Shown here piece after piece: positions 16,315-22,608 of a DNA stretch of 64,000 nt. Below the pieces are notes generated by a model. It worked only from the letters and a program-made list of their open reading frames with translations. It was not told the DNA's origin and made no database searches. Numbering within the stretch: position 1 is the stretch's first letter; every line of letters starts with the position of its first letter. A program made the position numbers and the translations under genes. Location: IMG/VR virus record IMGVR_UViG_3300044591_001861, positions 1 through 64,000 of that record; one strand, 5' to 3'. Source of the stretch: a virus.

Positions 16315-16470
16315 TGCAATTATTTCAGGCTCGCCACCAATTCTTTGGCTGGAAATTGGAAACCAGGCGGGAGAGAGTCCCATCCGCACCACTTGCTTTT
16401 TAATGGAAAAGCAAGAAACCAAAATGAGGGTCAAATTGACTCCACCACTTAGTTTTAAGAAACTAAGAAA
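16315..16470 (-). ncRNA. Candidate structured cis-regulatory RNA upstream of the glycan operon (possibly wcaG-type)
   Basis: The stretch between a small membrane gene and the terminator has no convincing gene but is dense in hairpins and locally GC-rich. On the minus strand: CTTAGTTT/AAACTAAG (16449-16468), GTCAA/TTGAC (about 16431-16441), CTTGCTTTT/AAAAGCAAG, GGGA/TCCC (loop CTCTC), CTGG/CCAG and CCAATT/AATTGG. The last two overlap and exclude each other. The wcaG RNA motif is known from cyanophages upstream of exopolysaccharide epimerase genes; the position here fits, but I have not matched its consensus. The short open frames on both strands here look accidental. Confidence 0.5.
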
Positions 16471-16682
16471 AGTTGGGATAACTTTGATATTTCGGAGATA
16501 CCAAAGAATGCACATAAGAATAATACATCCCAAAGTTTAAGTTTAATAGCAAAAGGAACTGTGAGTAACCCCCCAACAACTTTTATCATTAAACCATATT
16601 TAAATTCTCCCCATAACATAGTTTGATACCCTATCATAAGGAGAATATTTCCAATCCACCTAAGCAAATCGGTTTTAGACAT
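16455..16682 (-). CDS. Small membrane protein
   Basis: A 75-residue protein with two to three hydrophobic segments (about 8-24 IGNILLMIGYQTMLWG, 29-45 and 50-66) joined by short charged loops, with Lys/Arg near the N-terminus. I recognise the general type from cyanophage genomes but not a function. It lies downstream of two small hypothetical genes. The first hairpin of the candidate regulatory RNA overlaps its stop. Confidence 0.7.
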   Translation of the reverse strand: MSKTDLLRWIGNILLMIGYQTMLWGEFKYGLMIKVVGGLLTVPFAIKLKLWDVLFLCAFFGISEISKLSQLFLVS

Positions 16683-16730
16683 AAGGGGTTTTGCTCCCGA
16701 CCAGTGCTGTTAAAGTCCATCCGTGACTAT

Positions 16731-16970
16731 TTACTCATCATCATCCTTTACATAACAAGGAACACGATCTGGATCTAACCATTTCGCATATTCAATGTCT
16801 TCCATAGCAAGAGAACATTGCATTACATTATCAAAAAGATAAATGTCATTCCAGCGTTTTGTATATTCGTTTTGTTTTTGCATTCGATAATCGGGTTTAC
16901 CGTTTATCTCCAAAATACCTGCTTCTACAAAACGATATCCTTCACGTTCAAGAAGAACTTTGGTTTTCAT
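16731..16970 (-). CDS. Hypothetical protein, 79 residues
   Basis: A small charged protein (MKTKVLLEREGYRFVEAGIL at the N-terminus, acidic DDDE tail) with no membrane segment. ATGA overlap with the gene before it supports it as real and co-translated. Function not recognised. Confidence 0.65.
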   Translation of the reverse strand: MKTKVLLEREGYRFVEAGILEINGKPDYRMQKQNEYTKRWNDIYLFDNVMQCSLAMEDIEYAKWLDPDRVPCYVKDDDE

Positions 16971-17182
16971 GCAACCTCAACGGATTGAAGATCAGAAAGA
17001 ACATAGTCCATAAGCATTTCGTAATCATCAAGAGGATCACCAGAAAATACTACACCTTCATTCTCATAAAACCGACGAACTTTCTTATAGAGTTTTGGGT
17101 TTTTTACATCAAGATAAAAATCCCCATTTGCTGCGCCGCGGAGAGTCTGAACGTCTTTCTTGAATTTTGCTGTAAGAGTCAT
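16967..17182 (-). CDS. Hypothetical protein, 71 residues
   Basis: The start is the ATG at 17180-17182 (MTLTAKFKKDVQTLRG). A longer frame upstream runs into the promoter and the tRNA region and is rejected. The protein is soluble and mixed-charge. A sigma70 promoter (17205-17233) lies 23 bases upstream. Function not recognised. Confidence 0.65.
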   Translation of the reverse strand: MTLTAKFKKDVQTLRGAANGDFYLDVKNPKLYKKVRRFYENEGVVFSGDPLDDYEMLMDYVLSDLQSVEVA

Positions 17183-17204
17183 TGTTTTGAATGTTGACCT
17201 TGTT

Positions 17205-17233
17205 ATTATAAAAGTTTGACTTAAAGAAGTCAA
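17205..17233 (-). promoter_or_regulatory. Sigma70 promoter with an inverted repeat at the -35 box
   Basis: Minus strand: TTGACT (17228-17233), 17 bases, TATAAT (17205-17210). The -35 box is part of a perfect inverted repeat TTGACTT-CTTT-AAGTCAA, which ends before the -10 box. It drives the small genes at 16.4-17.2 kb. Confidence 0.75.
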
Positions 17234-17257
17234 GTAGGACAGTTTCACATCTGCCCA

Positions 17258-17330
17258 TGCTCCTTGCGTGGATCGAACACGCCTCAGGCGAATTATGAGT
17301 TCGCTGCATTCACCAGATTGCTAAAGGAGC
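17258..17330 (-). tRNA. tRNA-Met (anticodon CAT)
   Basis: Cloverleaf on the minus strand: acceptor GCTCCTT/AAGGAGC, anticodon stem GCGAA/TTCGC with loop CTCATAA, T-arm GCGTG-TTCGATC-CACGC. CAT may be Met or lysidine-modified Ile. No CCA is encoded. Confidence 0.88.
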
Positions 17331-17334
17331 AAGT

Positions 17335-17404
17335 AGGACTGCGGGGAATTGAACCCCGTTCACACCGTTATAAGCAGTGGGCCTTAACCAATAGGCGACA
17401 GTCC
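17335..17404 (-). tRNA. tRNA-Ile (anticodon TAT)
   Basis: Acceptor GGACTGT/GCAGTCC, anticodon stem CACTG/CGGTG with loop CTTATAA, T-arm CGGGG-TTCAATT-CCCCG. It reads AUA, a codon favoured by AT-rich phage genes and poorly served in many hosts. Confidence 0.85.
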
Positions 17405-17448
17405 CATGAAGACAGATCAATTATAGGGGACCTGAAACCCTATGACAA

Positions 17449-17652
17449 TTAAGAACCTTCTTCGTGATCGGTGTGAATACGTATTATATCATCGTCTAAA
17501 CCAGCACCTTTGAATATTTGTGACACTTCTTTATATGGCATCATAACTGCATTTCCATATTCACTAGTAATCATAAAAGATTCTCCGTTTTCTACTCTTT
17601 CCATTAGATTATCAAAATCTGATTGAAATTGTTCTACAGTAAATGATTTCAT
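17449..17652 (-). CDS. Phd/YefM-like antitoxin-fold protein
   Basis: A 67-residue protein: MKSFTVEQFQSDFDNLMERV, then VENGESFMITSEYGNAVMM and a C-terminal acidic tail. The order of helix, helix-turn and beta-hairpin (xNGExFxITxxGxxxxxxxP) is that of Phd/YefM antitoxins, DNA-binding repressors that neutralise Doc or YoeB/RelE toxins. No toxin gene lies next to it; both sides are tRNA genes. It could be an orphan antitoxin protecting against a host system, or a simple repressor. Confidence 0.72.
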   Translation of the reverse strand: MKSFTVEQFQSDFDNLMERVENGESFMITSEYGNAVMMPYKEVSQIFKGAGLDDDIIRIHTDHEEGS

Positions 17653-17685
17653 GATTAAATTAAAAAAATTGATATTAAATAAAAG

Positions 17686-17759
17686 TCGGAGTGATAGGAT
17701 TTGAACCTACGACCGCCCGCTCCCAAAGCGGATGCGCTACCAAACTGCGCTACACTCCG
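17686..17759 (-). tRNA. tRNA-Pro (anticodon TGG)
   Basis: Acceptor CGGAGTG/CACTCCG, anticodon stem TCCGC/GCGGG with loop TTTGGGA, T-arm CGTAG-GTTCAAATCC-TA region intact. Its 5' end overlaps the stop of the adjacent 92-codon gene by 10 bases. Confidence 0.92.
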
Positions 17760-18028
17760 TTACTAGAATTTTTAATTATAAGTTCTGGGGAATTTGCATT
17801 TGCTTCCTCAAGCAAAAATTTTTTAACATCATCAAACTTAAAATAAGTTTTTATGATGTCTTTAAACTCTACGTACCAAACAACATCATCATCAGAAGCA
17901 TCTTCCATTTCAGAAGGTGAATCTTTATGCTTAGGAACTGCCTCAATTACCATATGTGTATCAATACCGTGCTTTTCTTCAGCGGCAAGAATAACTTCCA
18001 TGATTGGCAGATCTGCTAGACGAGTCAT
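17750..18028 (-). CDS. Hypothetical acidic protein, 92 residues
   Basis: An acidic soluble protein (MTRLADLPIMEVILAAEEKH, then EMEDASDDDVVWYVEFKD). It has its own promoter 24 bases upstream, and its last codons overlap the 5' end of tRNA-Pro, an economical arrangement. No known family recognised. Confidence 0.62.
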   Translation of the reverse strand: MTRLADLPIMEVILAAEEKHGIDTHMVIEAVPKHKDSPSEMEDASDDDVVWYVEFKDIIKTYFKFDDVKKFLLEEANANSPELIIKNSSNGV

Positions 18029-18051
18029 TTGTTTGCTTTTGGAACTTAATT

Positions 18052-18092
18052 ATTATAAGAGGGGTTCTTGAAAAAGTCAACCCCCCCCCTCT
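18052..18092 (-). promoter_or_regulatory. Nested terminator and sigma70 promoter
   Basis: Minus strand: TTGACT (18075-18080), 17 bases, TATAAT (18052-18057). The same bases form a hairpin: AAGAGGGG with a run of G on one side and AACCCCTCTT on the other, with TTGACTTTTTCAA in the loop. It both follows the gnd stop and starts the next gene. The poly-C run (9 C on the plus strand) is notable. Confidence 0.7.
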
Positions 18093-18115
18093 TATGTGAT
18101 GTTATATTTATTAAC

Positions 18116-19138
18116 CTATCTAACGTGGTGTCCACCAAACATATAACGCATTCCGTTCAAGATTTTTGCTCCGAACGATCCGAGATTGCGTGAGTTAAAT
18201 CTTTCAAATAGTGCAGTAGTAATAACAGGAGCGGGAACCCCCAAGTCCACAGCGGCAGAAACAGTCCAACGACCCTCACCGCTGTCGGATACGCCTCCAG
18301 AGAACTGTTTAAGGCTACCATCCCTGCGTAGCACATCAGCAGTAAGATCGAGTAACCAAGACCCAACCACGCTACCACGACGCCATAGCTCAGCAACCTC
18401 AGCAACGTCAATGTCATAGCAATAGGATTCTGGATCTGCCATCGGGGCAACTTCTGCGTCACCTTCTCTAACATATTGGGCACCTGCGTTAGCATTCTTT
18501 AAAATATTGAAACCTTCGGCATATGCTTGCATAATACCATACTCAATACCATTATGCACCATCTTTACAAAGTGTCCTGCACCTGGACCGCCACAATGTA
18601 ACCAACCATATTCGGCAGAAGTCACATCAGATGTTGGATCCGTTCTATGGCAGGAGTGAATATCTGGGGAGAGGGCGGAGAATATCTTTGAACAAGTGGT
18701 GACTGCAGTATTTCCACCTCCAACCATAAGACAGTATCCACGATCCAAACCATAAACACCACCGCTAGTGCCACAATCAATATATTGGATACCCATTTTT
18801 GCCAGACGTTCTGCTCTCTTCCGACTGTCTTTAAAATTGCTATTGCCATGATCAATAATAATATCTCCTTCACTACAATATCGTAGTAACTCATTGATTG
18901 TCTCCTCTACTGTTTCGGCAGGCACAACCATTTGAAAAATGCCTGGTTGGTCATTTGTTTTAACTGCTTTAACAAGATTTTCAATTGTATCTTCTACACC
19001 AGAAACATATCCTTTTTCAAATGCTTCTTTTGCTTTTTCATAATTTCTACGATAACCCCAGACTTCAATACCTGATTTCATCATACGACGGGACATTCCT
19101 TCTCCCATGCGACCCAATCCAATTAATCCAACTTTCAT
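18116..19138 (-). CDS. gnd: 6-phosphogluconate dehydrogenase, decarboxylating (short form)
   Basis: A 340-residue enzyme of the oxidative pentose phosphate pathway that converts 6-phosphogluconate to ribulose-5-phosphate, CO2 and NADPH. Evidence: VGLIGLGRMGEGMSRRM (NADP loop), VVPAETVEETI, DHGNSNFKDS, CGTSGGVYGLDRGYCLMVGG (substrate site) and HFVKMVHNGIEYGIMQAYAE (catalytic Lys). Cyanophages are known to carry gnd as an auxiliary gene to raise NADPH and ribose for nucleotide synthesis at night or under Calvin-cycle block. It shares a unit with small hypothetical genes upstream. Confidence 0.95.
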   Translation of the reverse strand: MKVGLIGLGRMGEGMSRRMMKSGIEVWGYRRNYEKAKEAFEKGYVSGVEDTIENLVKAVKTNDQPGIFQMVVPAETVEETINELLRYCSEGDIIIDHGNSNFKDSRKRAERLAKMGIQYIDCGTSGGVYGLDRGYCLMVGGGNTAVTTCSKIFSALSPDIHSCHRTDPTSDVTSAEYGWLHCGGPGAGHFVKMVHNGIEYGIMQAYAEGFNILKNANAGAQYVREGDAEVAPMADPESYCYDIDVAEVAELWRRGSVVGSWLLDLTADVLRRDGSLKQFSGGVSDSGEGRWTVSAAVDLGVPAPVITTALFERFNSRNLGSFGAKILNGMRYMFGGHHVR

Positions 19139-19345
19139 TTAATACTCCCAAGATTCGTACTGTTGTCTAAAATAAACATCCACTTTATTCAAACTATCAA
19201 GATGAATATCGCATTTATAATTATGTTCATCACACCACTCTAATGCAAATGCATGAAATCTTTCTTCACTTTTGACTTTGTTTACTCCATAAATTCTAGC
19301 AAAAGAAGACATTACAAAATGCCAACATTGATGCTCTGGTTTCAT
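19139..19345 (-). CDS. Hypothetical protein, 68 residues
   Basis: A small soluble protein rich in His and aromatic residues (MKPEHQCWHFVMSSFARIYG). Its start overlaps the preceding mini-gene as ATGA and its stop abuts gnd, so it is co-translated. Function not recognised. Confidence 0.62.
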   Translation of the reverse strand: MKPEHQCWHFVMSSFARIYGVNKVKSEERFHAFALEWCDEHNYKCDIHLDSLNKVDVYFRQQYESWEY

Positions 19346-19431
19346 TGCGAATAAGCATGGTTAAGTCCCCATACTATAAAATATCCAATAAGACCAAAAA
19401 TGGTTACACTTGATAAGATTAGTTTAATCAT
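19342..19431 (-). CDS. Single-pass membrane mini-protein, 29 residues
   Basis: An ATG-initiated frame of 29 codons (MIKLILSSVTIFGLIGYFIV at the N-terminus), almost entirely one transmembrane helix. It overlaps the gene before by 8 bases and the gene after as ATGA, and GAGGAGG (SD-like) precedes its start. The tight coupling is the main reason to accept it. Confidence 0.55.
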   Translation of the reverse strand: MIKLILSSVTIFGLIGYFIVWGLNHAYSQ

Positions 19432-19540
19432 CCTCCTCGTCCTCGTAAGTTGATGGTTCCTCGAATAGTTCTTCCATTTTTTGTTGCAGAACCCTTTCTT
19501 GCAATCCTTTTAAATCTTCTTCTGTAAATCTAAACACCAT
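19424..19540 (-). CDS. Hypothetical acidic mini-protein, 38 residues
   Basis: Starts MVFRFTEEDLKGLQERVLQQ and ends in a run of Asp/Glu (EDEEDD). A helical, very acidic protein. Its final GAGGACGAGGAGGATG also supplies the ribosome site of the next mini-gene. Function not recognised. Confidence 0.5.
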   Translation of the reverse strand: MVFRFTEEDLKGLQERVLQQKMEELFEEPSTYEDEEDD

Positions 19541-19541
19541 A

Positions 19542-19748
19542 CTAATTTAGAGTAACATTAAGCCATGGAAATATTGGAGGAATTACTCCAATAAGTCTAA
19601 GAAGACCTTCAGCGAAAAGTGCAAGAACAACCCAACCAACACACATTGAAATAATCGCAGCATTACGATTGTGTTTGCGTATTGCATCATCAATCATCTC
19701 TTTGCATTCTTCCTGAGTGATTAGTCTTTCTGGGTTCGATTTGTTCAT
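19542..19748 (-). CDS. Small membrane protein, 68 residues
   Basis: ATG at 19746-19748 (MNKSNPERLITQEECKEM); earlier ATGs in frame exist at 19760 and upstream, so the start is uncertain. A hydrophobic segment AAIISMCVGWVVLALFAEG (about residues 27-47) and a second weak one follow a charged helix. About 59 bases overlap, in another frame, with the 57-codon gene upstream. Confidence 0.55.
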   Translation of the reverse strand: MNKSNPERLITQEECKEMIDDAIRKHNRNAAIISMCVGWVVLALFAEGLLRLIGVIPPIFPWLNVTLN

Positions 19749-19863
19749 TTGGCAATTCATGAATTTTGGCGATACCAATAACGGGAAGCATAACAAGGGA
19801 AAATCCAAGAATTCCCAAACACACTTGATTATTTAATATTTCAACTACCAATTTAGCGATCAT
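19690..19863 (-). CDS. Small membrane protein, 57 residues
   Basis: ATG at 19861-19863 with AGGAGA 8-9 bases upstream. MIAKLVVEILNNQVCLGIL leads into a membrane segment (about 15-34), then a charged tail. Its end overlaps the start of the next gene in a different frame. Accepted because of the good ribosome site. Function unknown. Confidence 0.55.
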   Translation of the reverse strand: MIAKLVVEILNNQVCLGILGFSLVMLPVIGIAKIHELPNEQIEPRKTNHSGRMQRDD

Positions 19864-19880
19864 TATGATGATCTCCTGAC

Positions 19881-20147
19881 TTAATCTTCTGTGGTGAATT
19901 TATTTTCTAAACTATAAAGTCTTTTTTCCCAAGTATCTCCACCTTCTCTTCCTTTGCAAGGATTAATACAGGTAGAATCTCCATGTTTATTGCAAACAAG
20001 ACCTGCAAGATCTAATTCAGATCCATCCTTACTAACTCCTGTTCCTGTCCAAACGTGCTTACCATTTAACCAAACGGCGCCGCACTTTGGACATTCTTTT
20101 CTCTGTAAGGAGAGATCAGAAAGTTCTCTATCGGAATTTGATTGCAT
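19881..20147 (-). CDS. Zinc-ribbon-like hypothetical protein
   Basis: An 88-residue protein with two Cys pairs or clusters: KECPKCGAVW near residue 18 and GLVCNKHGDSTCINPCKG near 49-66, suggesting a zinc-binding fold. AGAGGT lies 5 bases before the ATG. No enzymatic motif visible. Confidence 0.65.
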   Translation of the reverse strand: MQSNSDRELSDLSLQRKECPKCGAVWLNGKHVWTGTGVSKDGSELDLAGLVCNKHGDSTCINPCKGREGGDTWEKRLYSLENKFTTED

Positions 20148-20266
20148 GAGATACCTCTATTTAAACTTTTGCATTTACGCCCAGTATATCTCATCTTCCA
20201 CCAAATATATATTATCAATAACAAATCTCAATATTAGATTGTTATGAGACGATAACATTTTTAAAA

Positions 20267-20350
20267 CGGAAAGGGTGGGATTCGAACCCACGGTGCTCAT
20301 CACACGGCAGTTTTCAAGACTGCTGCCTTAAACCACTCGGCCACCTTTCC
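20267..20350 (-). tRNA. tRNA-Ser (anticodon TGA)
   Basis: Class II tRNA: acceptor GGAAAGG/CCTTTCC, anticodon stem GCAGT/ACTGC with loop CTTGAAA, long variable arm, T-arm GTGGG-TTCGAAT-CCCAC, discriminator G as in Ser tRNAs. Confidence 0.95.
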
Positions 20351-20368
20351 AATATTGGAGGTTGTTTA

Positions 20369-20614
20369 TTAACGAACCTCAAAGTCTAGTTTACGGACTT
20401 TACGTTGTCTTCTTGCCTCTTGCCAGGCAATATCTTGAGAAGTAAGAACATTTCTTTGTTCTTTCTGTGTAGAGTTTACCATAATTACTCTACTTAAGTC
20501 AAGAGCTGAAACACTATCACCCTTTACAGTCATCATATTGTGACAACCACAAACCTGAATTTTATTCGTACTGGTCAACTCTTTGTTACAATCTTTACAT
20601 CTTACTATAATCAT
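20369..20614 (-). CDS. Zinc-finger-like hypothetical protein
   Basis: An 81-residue protein with MIIVRCKDCNKELTSTNKIQ and VCGCHN, i.e. a CxxC ... CxC/H metal-site pattern near the N-terminus, and a basic C-terminal region (QEARRQRKVRKL). Small proteins of this kind occur in cyanophages. Possibly nucleic-acid binding. Confidence 0.62.
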   Translation of the reverse strand: MIIVRCKDCNKELTSTNKIQVCGCHNMMTVKGDSVSALDLSRVIMVNSTQKEQRNVLTSQDIAWQEARRQRKVRKLDFEVR

Positions 20615-20629
20615 GATTCATAAATCCTA

Positions 20630-21064
20630 TCATTGTGTAAACGATCTTAACATCCAAATAAATTTACCGTGCGCTTCATTTAAATCATCAACAAGGTTTA
20701 TAGTTCCTTTTGATTTATTTGACTCTGCTTCATCTGATACTTGAGTCAAAAGTTCTACAATTTTCTGATGACCTTCTAATAGATCACGAATCATTCCCAT
20801 AGTATCTAGCCCACTATTTGTCTCAGTAATATGAGAAACTTCAGTAATTCTAGAAAGAGTTGGAACTGGTTTTACATTCAAAAATCTCATATGTTCAGTG
20901 ATTCGATCTACCTCATCAAACATTGCTTCATATTGTTCGCCAAACAAATCATGAAATTGTTTGAAATCTTCTCCAACTACATTCCAATGATATACCCAAG
21001 TCTTTTGAAAAAGTACAAAAAGACTTGCTTGAGTGTCGGAAAGTAATTTATATAGTGTTTCCAT
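20630..21064 (-). CDS. Dps-like ferritin-fold protein
   Basis: A 144-residue protein of the Dps family. WVYHWNVVGEDFKQFHDLFG and EQYEAMFDEVDRITEHMR contain the His and the Asp/Glu residues of the Dps ferroxidase site between subunits. The last helix HGKFIWMLRSF fits the conserved end. Dps dodecamers oxidise iron, consume peroxide and coat DNA. In a phage of photosynthetic cells it may protect replicating DNA from light-driven oxidative damage or store iron released from photosystems. A late-promoter-like TATAAATA lies 16 bases before the ATG. Confidence 0.82.
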   Translation of the reverse strand: METLYKLLSDTQASLFVLFQKTWVYHWNVVGEDFKQFHDLFGEQYEAMFDEVDRITEHMRFLNVKPVPTLSRITEVSHITETNSGLDTMGMIRDLLEGHQKIVELLTQVSDEAESNKSKGTINLVDDLNEAHGKFIWMLRSFTQ

Positions 21065-21079
21065 TATACTTTTTTCAAG

Positions 21080-21087
21080 TATTTATA
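21080..21087 (-). promoter_or_regulatory. Late-promoter-like TATAAATA before dps
   Basis: A perfect TATAAATA octamer on the minus strand, 16 bases upstream of the Dps start and just 5 bases from the 3' end of tRNA-Val. This is the T4 late promoter sequence read by gp55. Confidence 0.5.
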
Positions 21088-21091
21088 CAAG

Positions 21092-21163
21092 TGGGCGATA
21101 CTGGATTCGAACCAGTGACCATCTCCGTGTAAAGGAGGCACTCTACCGCTGAGTTAATCGCCC
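21092..21163 (-). tRNA. tRNA-Val (anticodon TAC)
   Basis: Acceptor GGGCGAT/ATCGCCC, anticodon loop TTTACAC, T-arm ACTGG-TTCGAAT-CCAGT, discriminator A. Confidence 0.93.
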
Positions 21164-21166
21164 ATG

Positions 21167-21240
21167 CCCTCTGTCTAGGAATCGAACCCAGTTTCCATGT
21201 GTGTTATCCACCCGTCCTTACCAATAGACTACCAGAGGGA
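21167..21240 (-). tRNA. tRNA-like element with abnormal anticodon arm (possible pseudo-tRNA)
   Basis: The ends look like a tRNA: acceptor CCCTCTG/CAGAGGG, D-arm GTC...GAC with TTGGTAA, T-arm CTGGG-TTCGATT-CCTAG. But the middle, GGGTGGATAACACACAT, gives only a GTG/CAC stem and no loop with U at position 33. One extra base also sits at each inner end of the acceptor. No anticodon can be assigned with confidence. It is either degenerate or unusually folded. Confidence 0.55.
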
Positions 21241-21424
21241 AAGGTGATGAGTGGCCATCACCAGCAGAAGACACTTTCTGCGAGAGAAAACACCAAACCT
21301 TATTTTTCCTGTTCTCAGGAAGGCACCCAGATCAATGGGGTGGGAGACCTTGCAAGGGTTTATACCTCCAAAGTTTGTCCAGCATTTTCAATTTGAAAGA
21401 ACCAGACATTTCTAGTCCTTCCAA
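21241..21424 (-). other. Structured spacer between tRNA genes
   Basis: About 180 bases without a gene. On the minus strand they contain hairpins CCTGAGAACAGG, GCAGAA-AGTGTC-TTCTGC and GGTGAT...ATCACC in series. Nothing here matches a tRNA. It could be processed spacer or a small RNA. Confidence 0.4.
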
Positions 21425-21496
21425 CTCCACAACCTGGATTCGAACCAGGGACCAAGTGATTAACAGTCACCGACTCTACCGCTGAGCTATTGTGGA
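21425..21496 (-). tRNA. tRNA-Asn (anticodon GTT)
   Basis: Acceptor TCCACAA/TTGTGGA, anticodon stem GGTGA/TCACT with loop CTGTTAA, T-arm CCTGG-TTCGAAT-CCAGG, discriminator G. Confidence 0.95.
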
Positions 21497-21504
21497 ATGT
21501 TATA

Positions 21505-21708
21505 CTACTTAGAACTTACAAAATCATTAATCGTTTCTGCTTGCTTAAGAACATCCCGTAGAGTTGGAAACTCTGGATAATCCATCTTCACAGTATTTGA
21601 AGAATTTGCATTCCAATAACGAGCAGTATCCGTTTCAATACTGAACTGATCATTTAGCATATTATATGCTTGCTTGAATATTTCAAAACGAAGTTCGTAA
21701 GGTGACAT
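21505..21708 (-). CDS. Hypothetical protein, 67 residues
   Basis: A small helical soluble protein (MSPYELRFEIFKQAYNMLND), placed between tRNA-Gly and tRNA-Asn. I recall similar short proteins in cyanophage tRNA regions. Function not recognised. Confidence 0.65.
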   Translation of the reverse strand: MSPYELRFEIFKQAYNMLNDQFSIETDTARYWNANSSNTVKMDYPEFPTLRDVLKQAETINDFVSSK

Positions 21709-21753
21709 TTATTTACTCCTGTGTGTTTGTGTGTATGGAGATTAGTCTCCAAG

Positions 21754-21825
21754 AGCGGAATAGGGGATTCGAACCCCTGACGTTCAGCTTGGAAGGCTGA
21801 CATTCTACCGCTGAATTAATTCCGC
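21754..21825 (-). tRNA. tRNA-Gly (anticodon TCC)
   Basis: Acceptor GCGGAAT/ATTCCGC, anticodon stem TCAGC/GCTGA with loop CTTCCAA, T-arm AGGGG-TTCGAAT-CCCCT. Confidence 0.95.
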
Positions 21826-21910
21826 ATAGTCCTCTTGATTTGTGCTTCTATGAGAGGCATAAGAGGAGTAGGACTTACATGAAGTTTGGACCTTCACTGC
21901 CAATGATAAT

Positions 21911-21939
21911 ATTGTAACCTATGATTGATCCCTTGTCAA
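21911..21939 (-). promoter_or_regulatory. Sigma70 promoter upstream of tRNA-Gly
   Basis: Minus strand: TTGACA (21934-21939), 17 bases, TACAAT (21911-21916). It overlaps the stop of the HNH gene and would drive the lower tRNA group. Confidence 0.7.
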
Positions 21940-22415
21940 GCCCCTTCACCAAATATAAATTCTTTCCATTCATGAACTCTACTTTTTTCAAGATCTAACA
22001 TTACGCGACTAAAAGGTGCTTTTGGTTCACACTTTAGTTTCATATTAGTATCTTTTAAAGACTTATTGCCCTTTTTAACATTACATGTCATACAACATGC
22101 AACTAAGTTATCCCAGGTATCCTTTCCGCCTTTTGATCTTGGAATCACATGGTCTATTGTAAGATCATTTTTTGTTCCACAATACTGACATTCATGATCA
22201 TCTCTTTTATATATCAAGGCACGAGATGGATAAGTTTCCTTTTCGTTCATGAAAGGAAGTTTTACATAATTTACTAATTTAATTATTCTTTTTGAAATAA
22301 TTTTTGCCTTTTCTTTAAAACAAAGAACTACGGCTCTTTTCCAATTTGTAAAGTGAAGAGGTTCATATGAACTATTGAGAACCAATATTGTTGAATAAGG
22401 TTCTATGTATTCCAT
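21936..22415 (-). CDS. HNH endonuclease
   Basis: A 159-residue free-standing HNH nuclease with zinc-binding Cys pairs: CQYCGTKNDLTIDHVIPRSK (DH is the metal/catalytic pair) and NLVACCMTCNVKKGNKS. The N-terminal part (TILVLNSSYEPLHFTNWKRA) matches the cyanobacterial and phage HNH type. The start is the ATG at 22413-22415, six bases after AGGTG; a GTG three codons earlier is less likely. It sits among tRNA genes, a common target region for mobile homing nucleases. Confidence 0.88.
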   Translation of the reverse strand: MEYIEPYSTILVLNSSYEPLHFTNWKRAVVLCFKEKAKIISKRIIKLVNYVKLPFMNEKETYPSRALIYKRDDHECQYCGTKNDLTIDHVIPRSKGGKDTWDNLVACCMTCNVKKGNKSLKDTNMKLKCEPKAPFSRVMLDLEKSRVHEWKEFIFGEGA

Positions 22416-22455
22416 ACTAAACACCTATACATTTGTTATTTAGATTTTAATTATA

Positions 22456-22527
22456 CACCCTGAGGAGGATTTGAACCACCGTCTTATTCGTTCGTAGCGA
22501 AGCACTCTTCCACTGAGTTATCAGGGC
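22456..22527 (-). tRNA. tRNA-Arg (anticodon ACG)
   Basis: Acceptor GCCCTGA/TCAGGGT, anticodon stem CTTCG/CGAAT with loop CTACGAA, T-loop TTCAAAT. A34 is normal for bacterial Arg-ACG, which is edited to inosine. Confidence 0.88.
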
Positions 22528-22532
22528 GTAGG

Positions 22533-22604
22533 CGAAGGATGAGGGACTTGAACCCCCACTAGCGGTTTTGGAGACCACCGTGCTACCAATTACACCAATC
22601 CAAC
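22533..22604 (-). tRNA. tRNA-Trp (anticodon CCA)
   Basis: Anticodon stem GTGGT/ACCGC with loop CTCCAAA, D-arm GTG/CAC, T-arm GGGGG-TTCAAGT-CCCTC. The acceptor GTTGGAT/ATCCTTC has two T-T mismatches at positions 2 and 3, so aminoacylation may be impaired. Confidence 0.78.
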
Positions 22605-22608
22605 ATAG

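Noticed and set aside
16261-16540. Short open frames on both strands across the structured RNA
   Set aside because: They overlap the terminator and hairpins, have no SD, and the frames differ between strands; treated as non-coding.
18116-19138. Zwf or transaldolase partner of gnd nearby
   Set aside because: I looked for other pentose phosphate genes around gnd and found none in this window.
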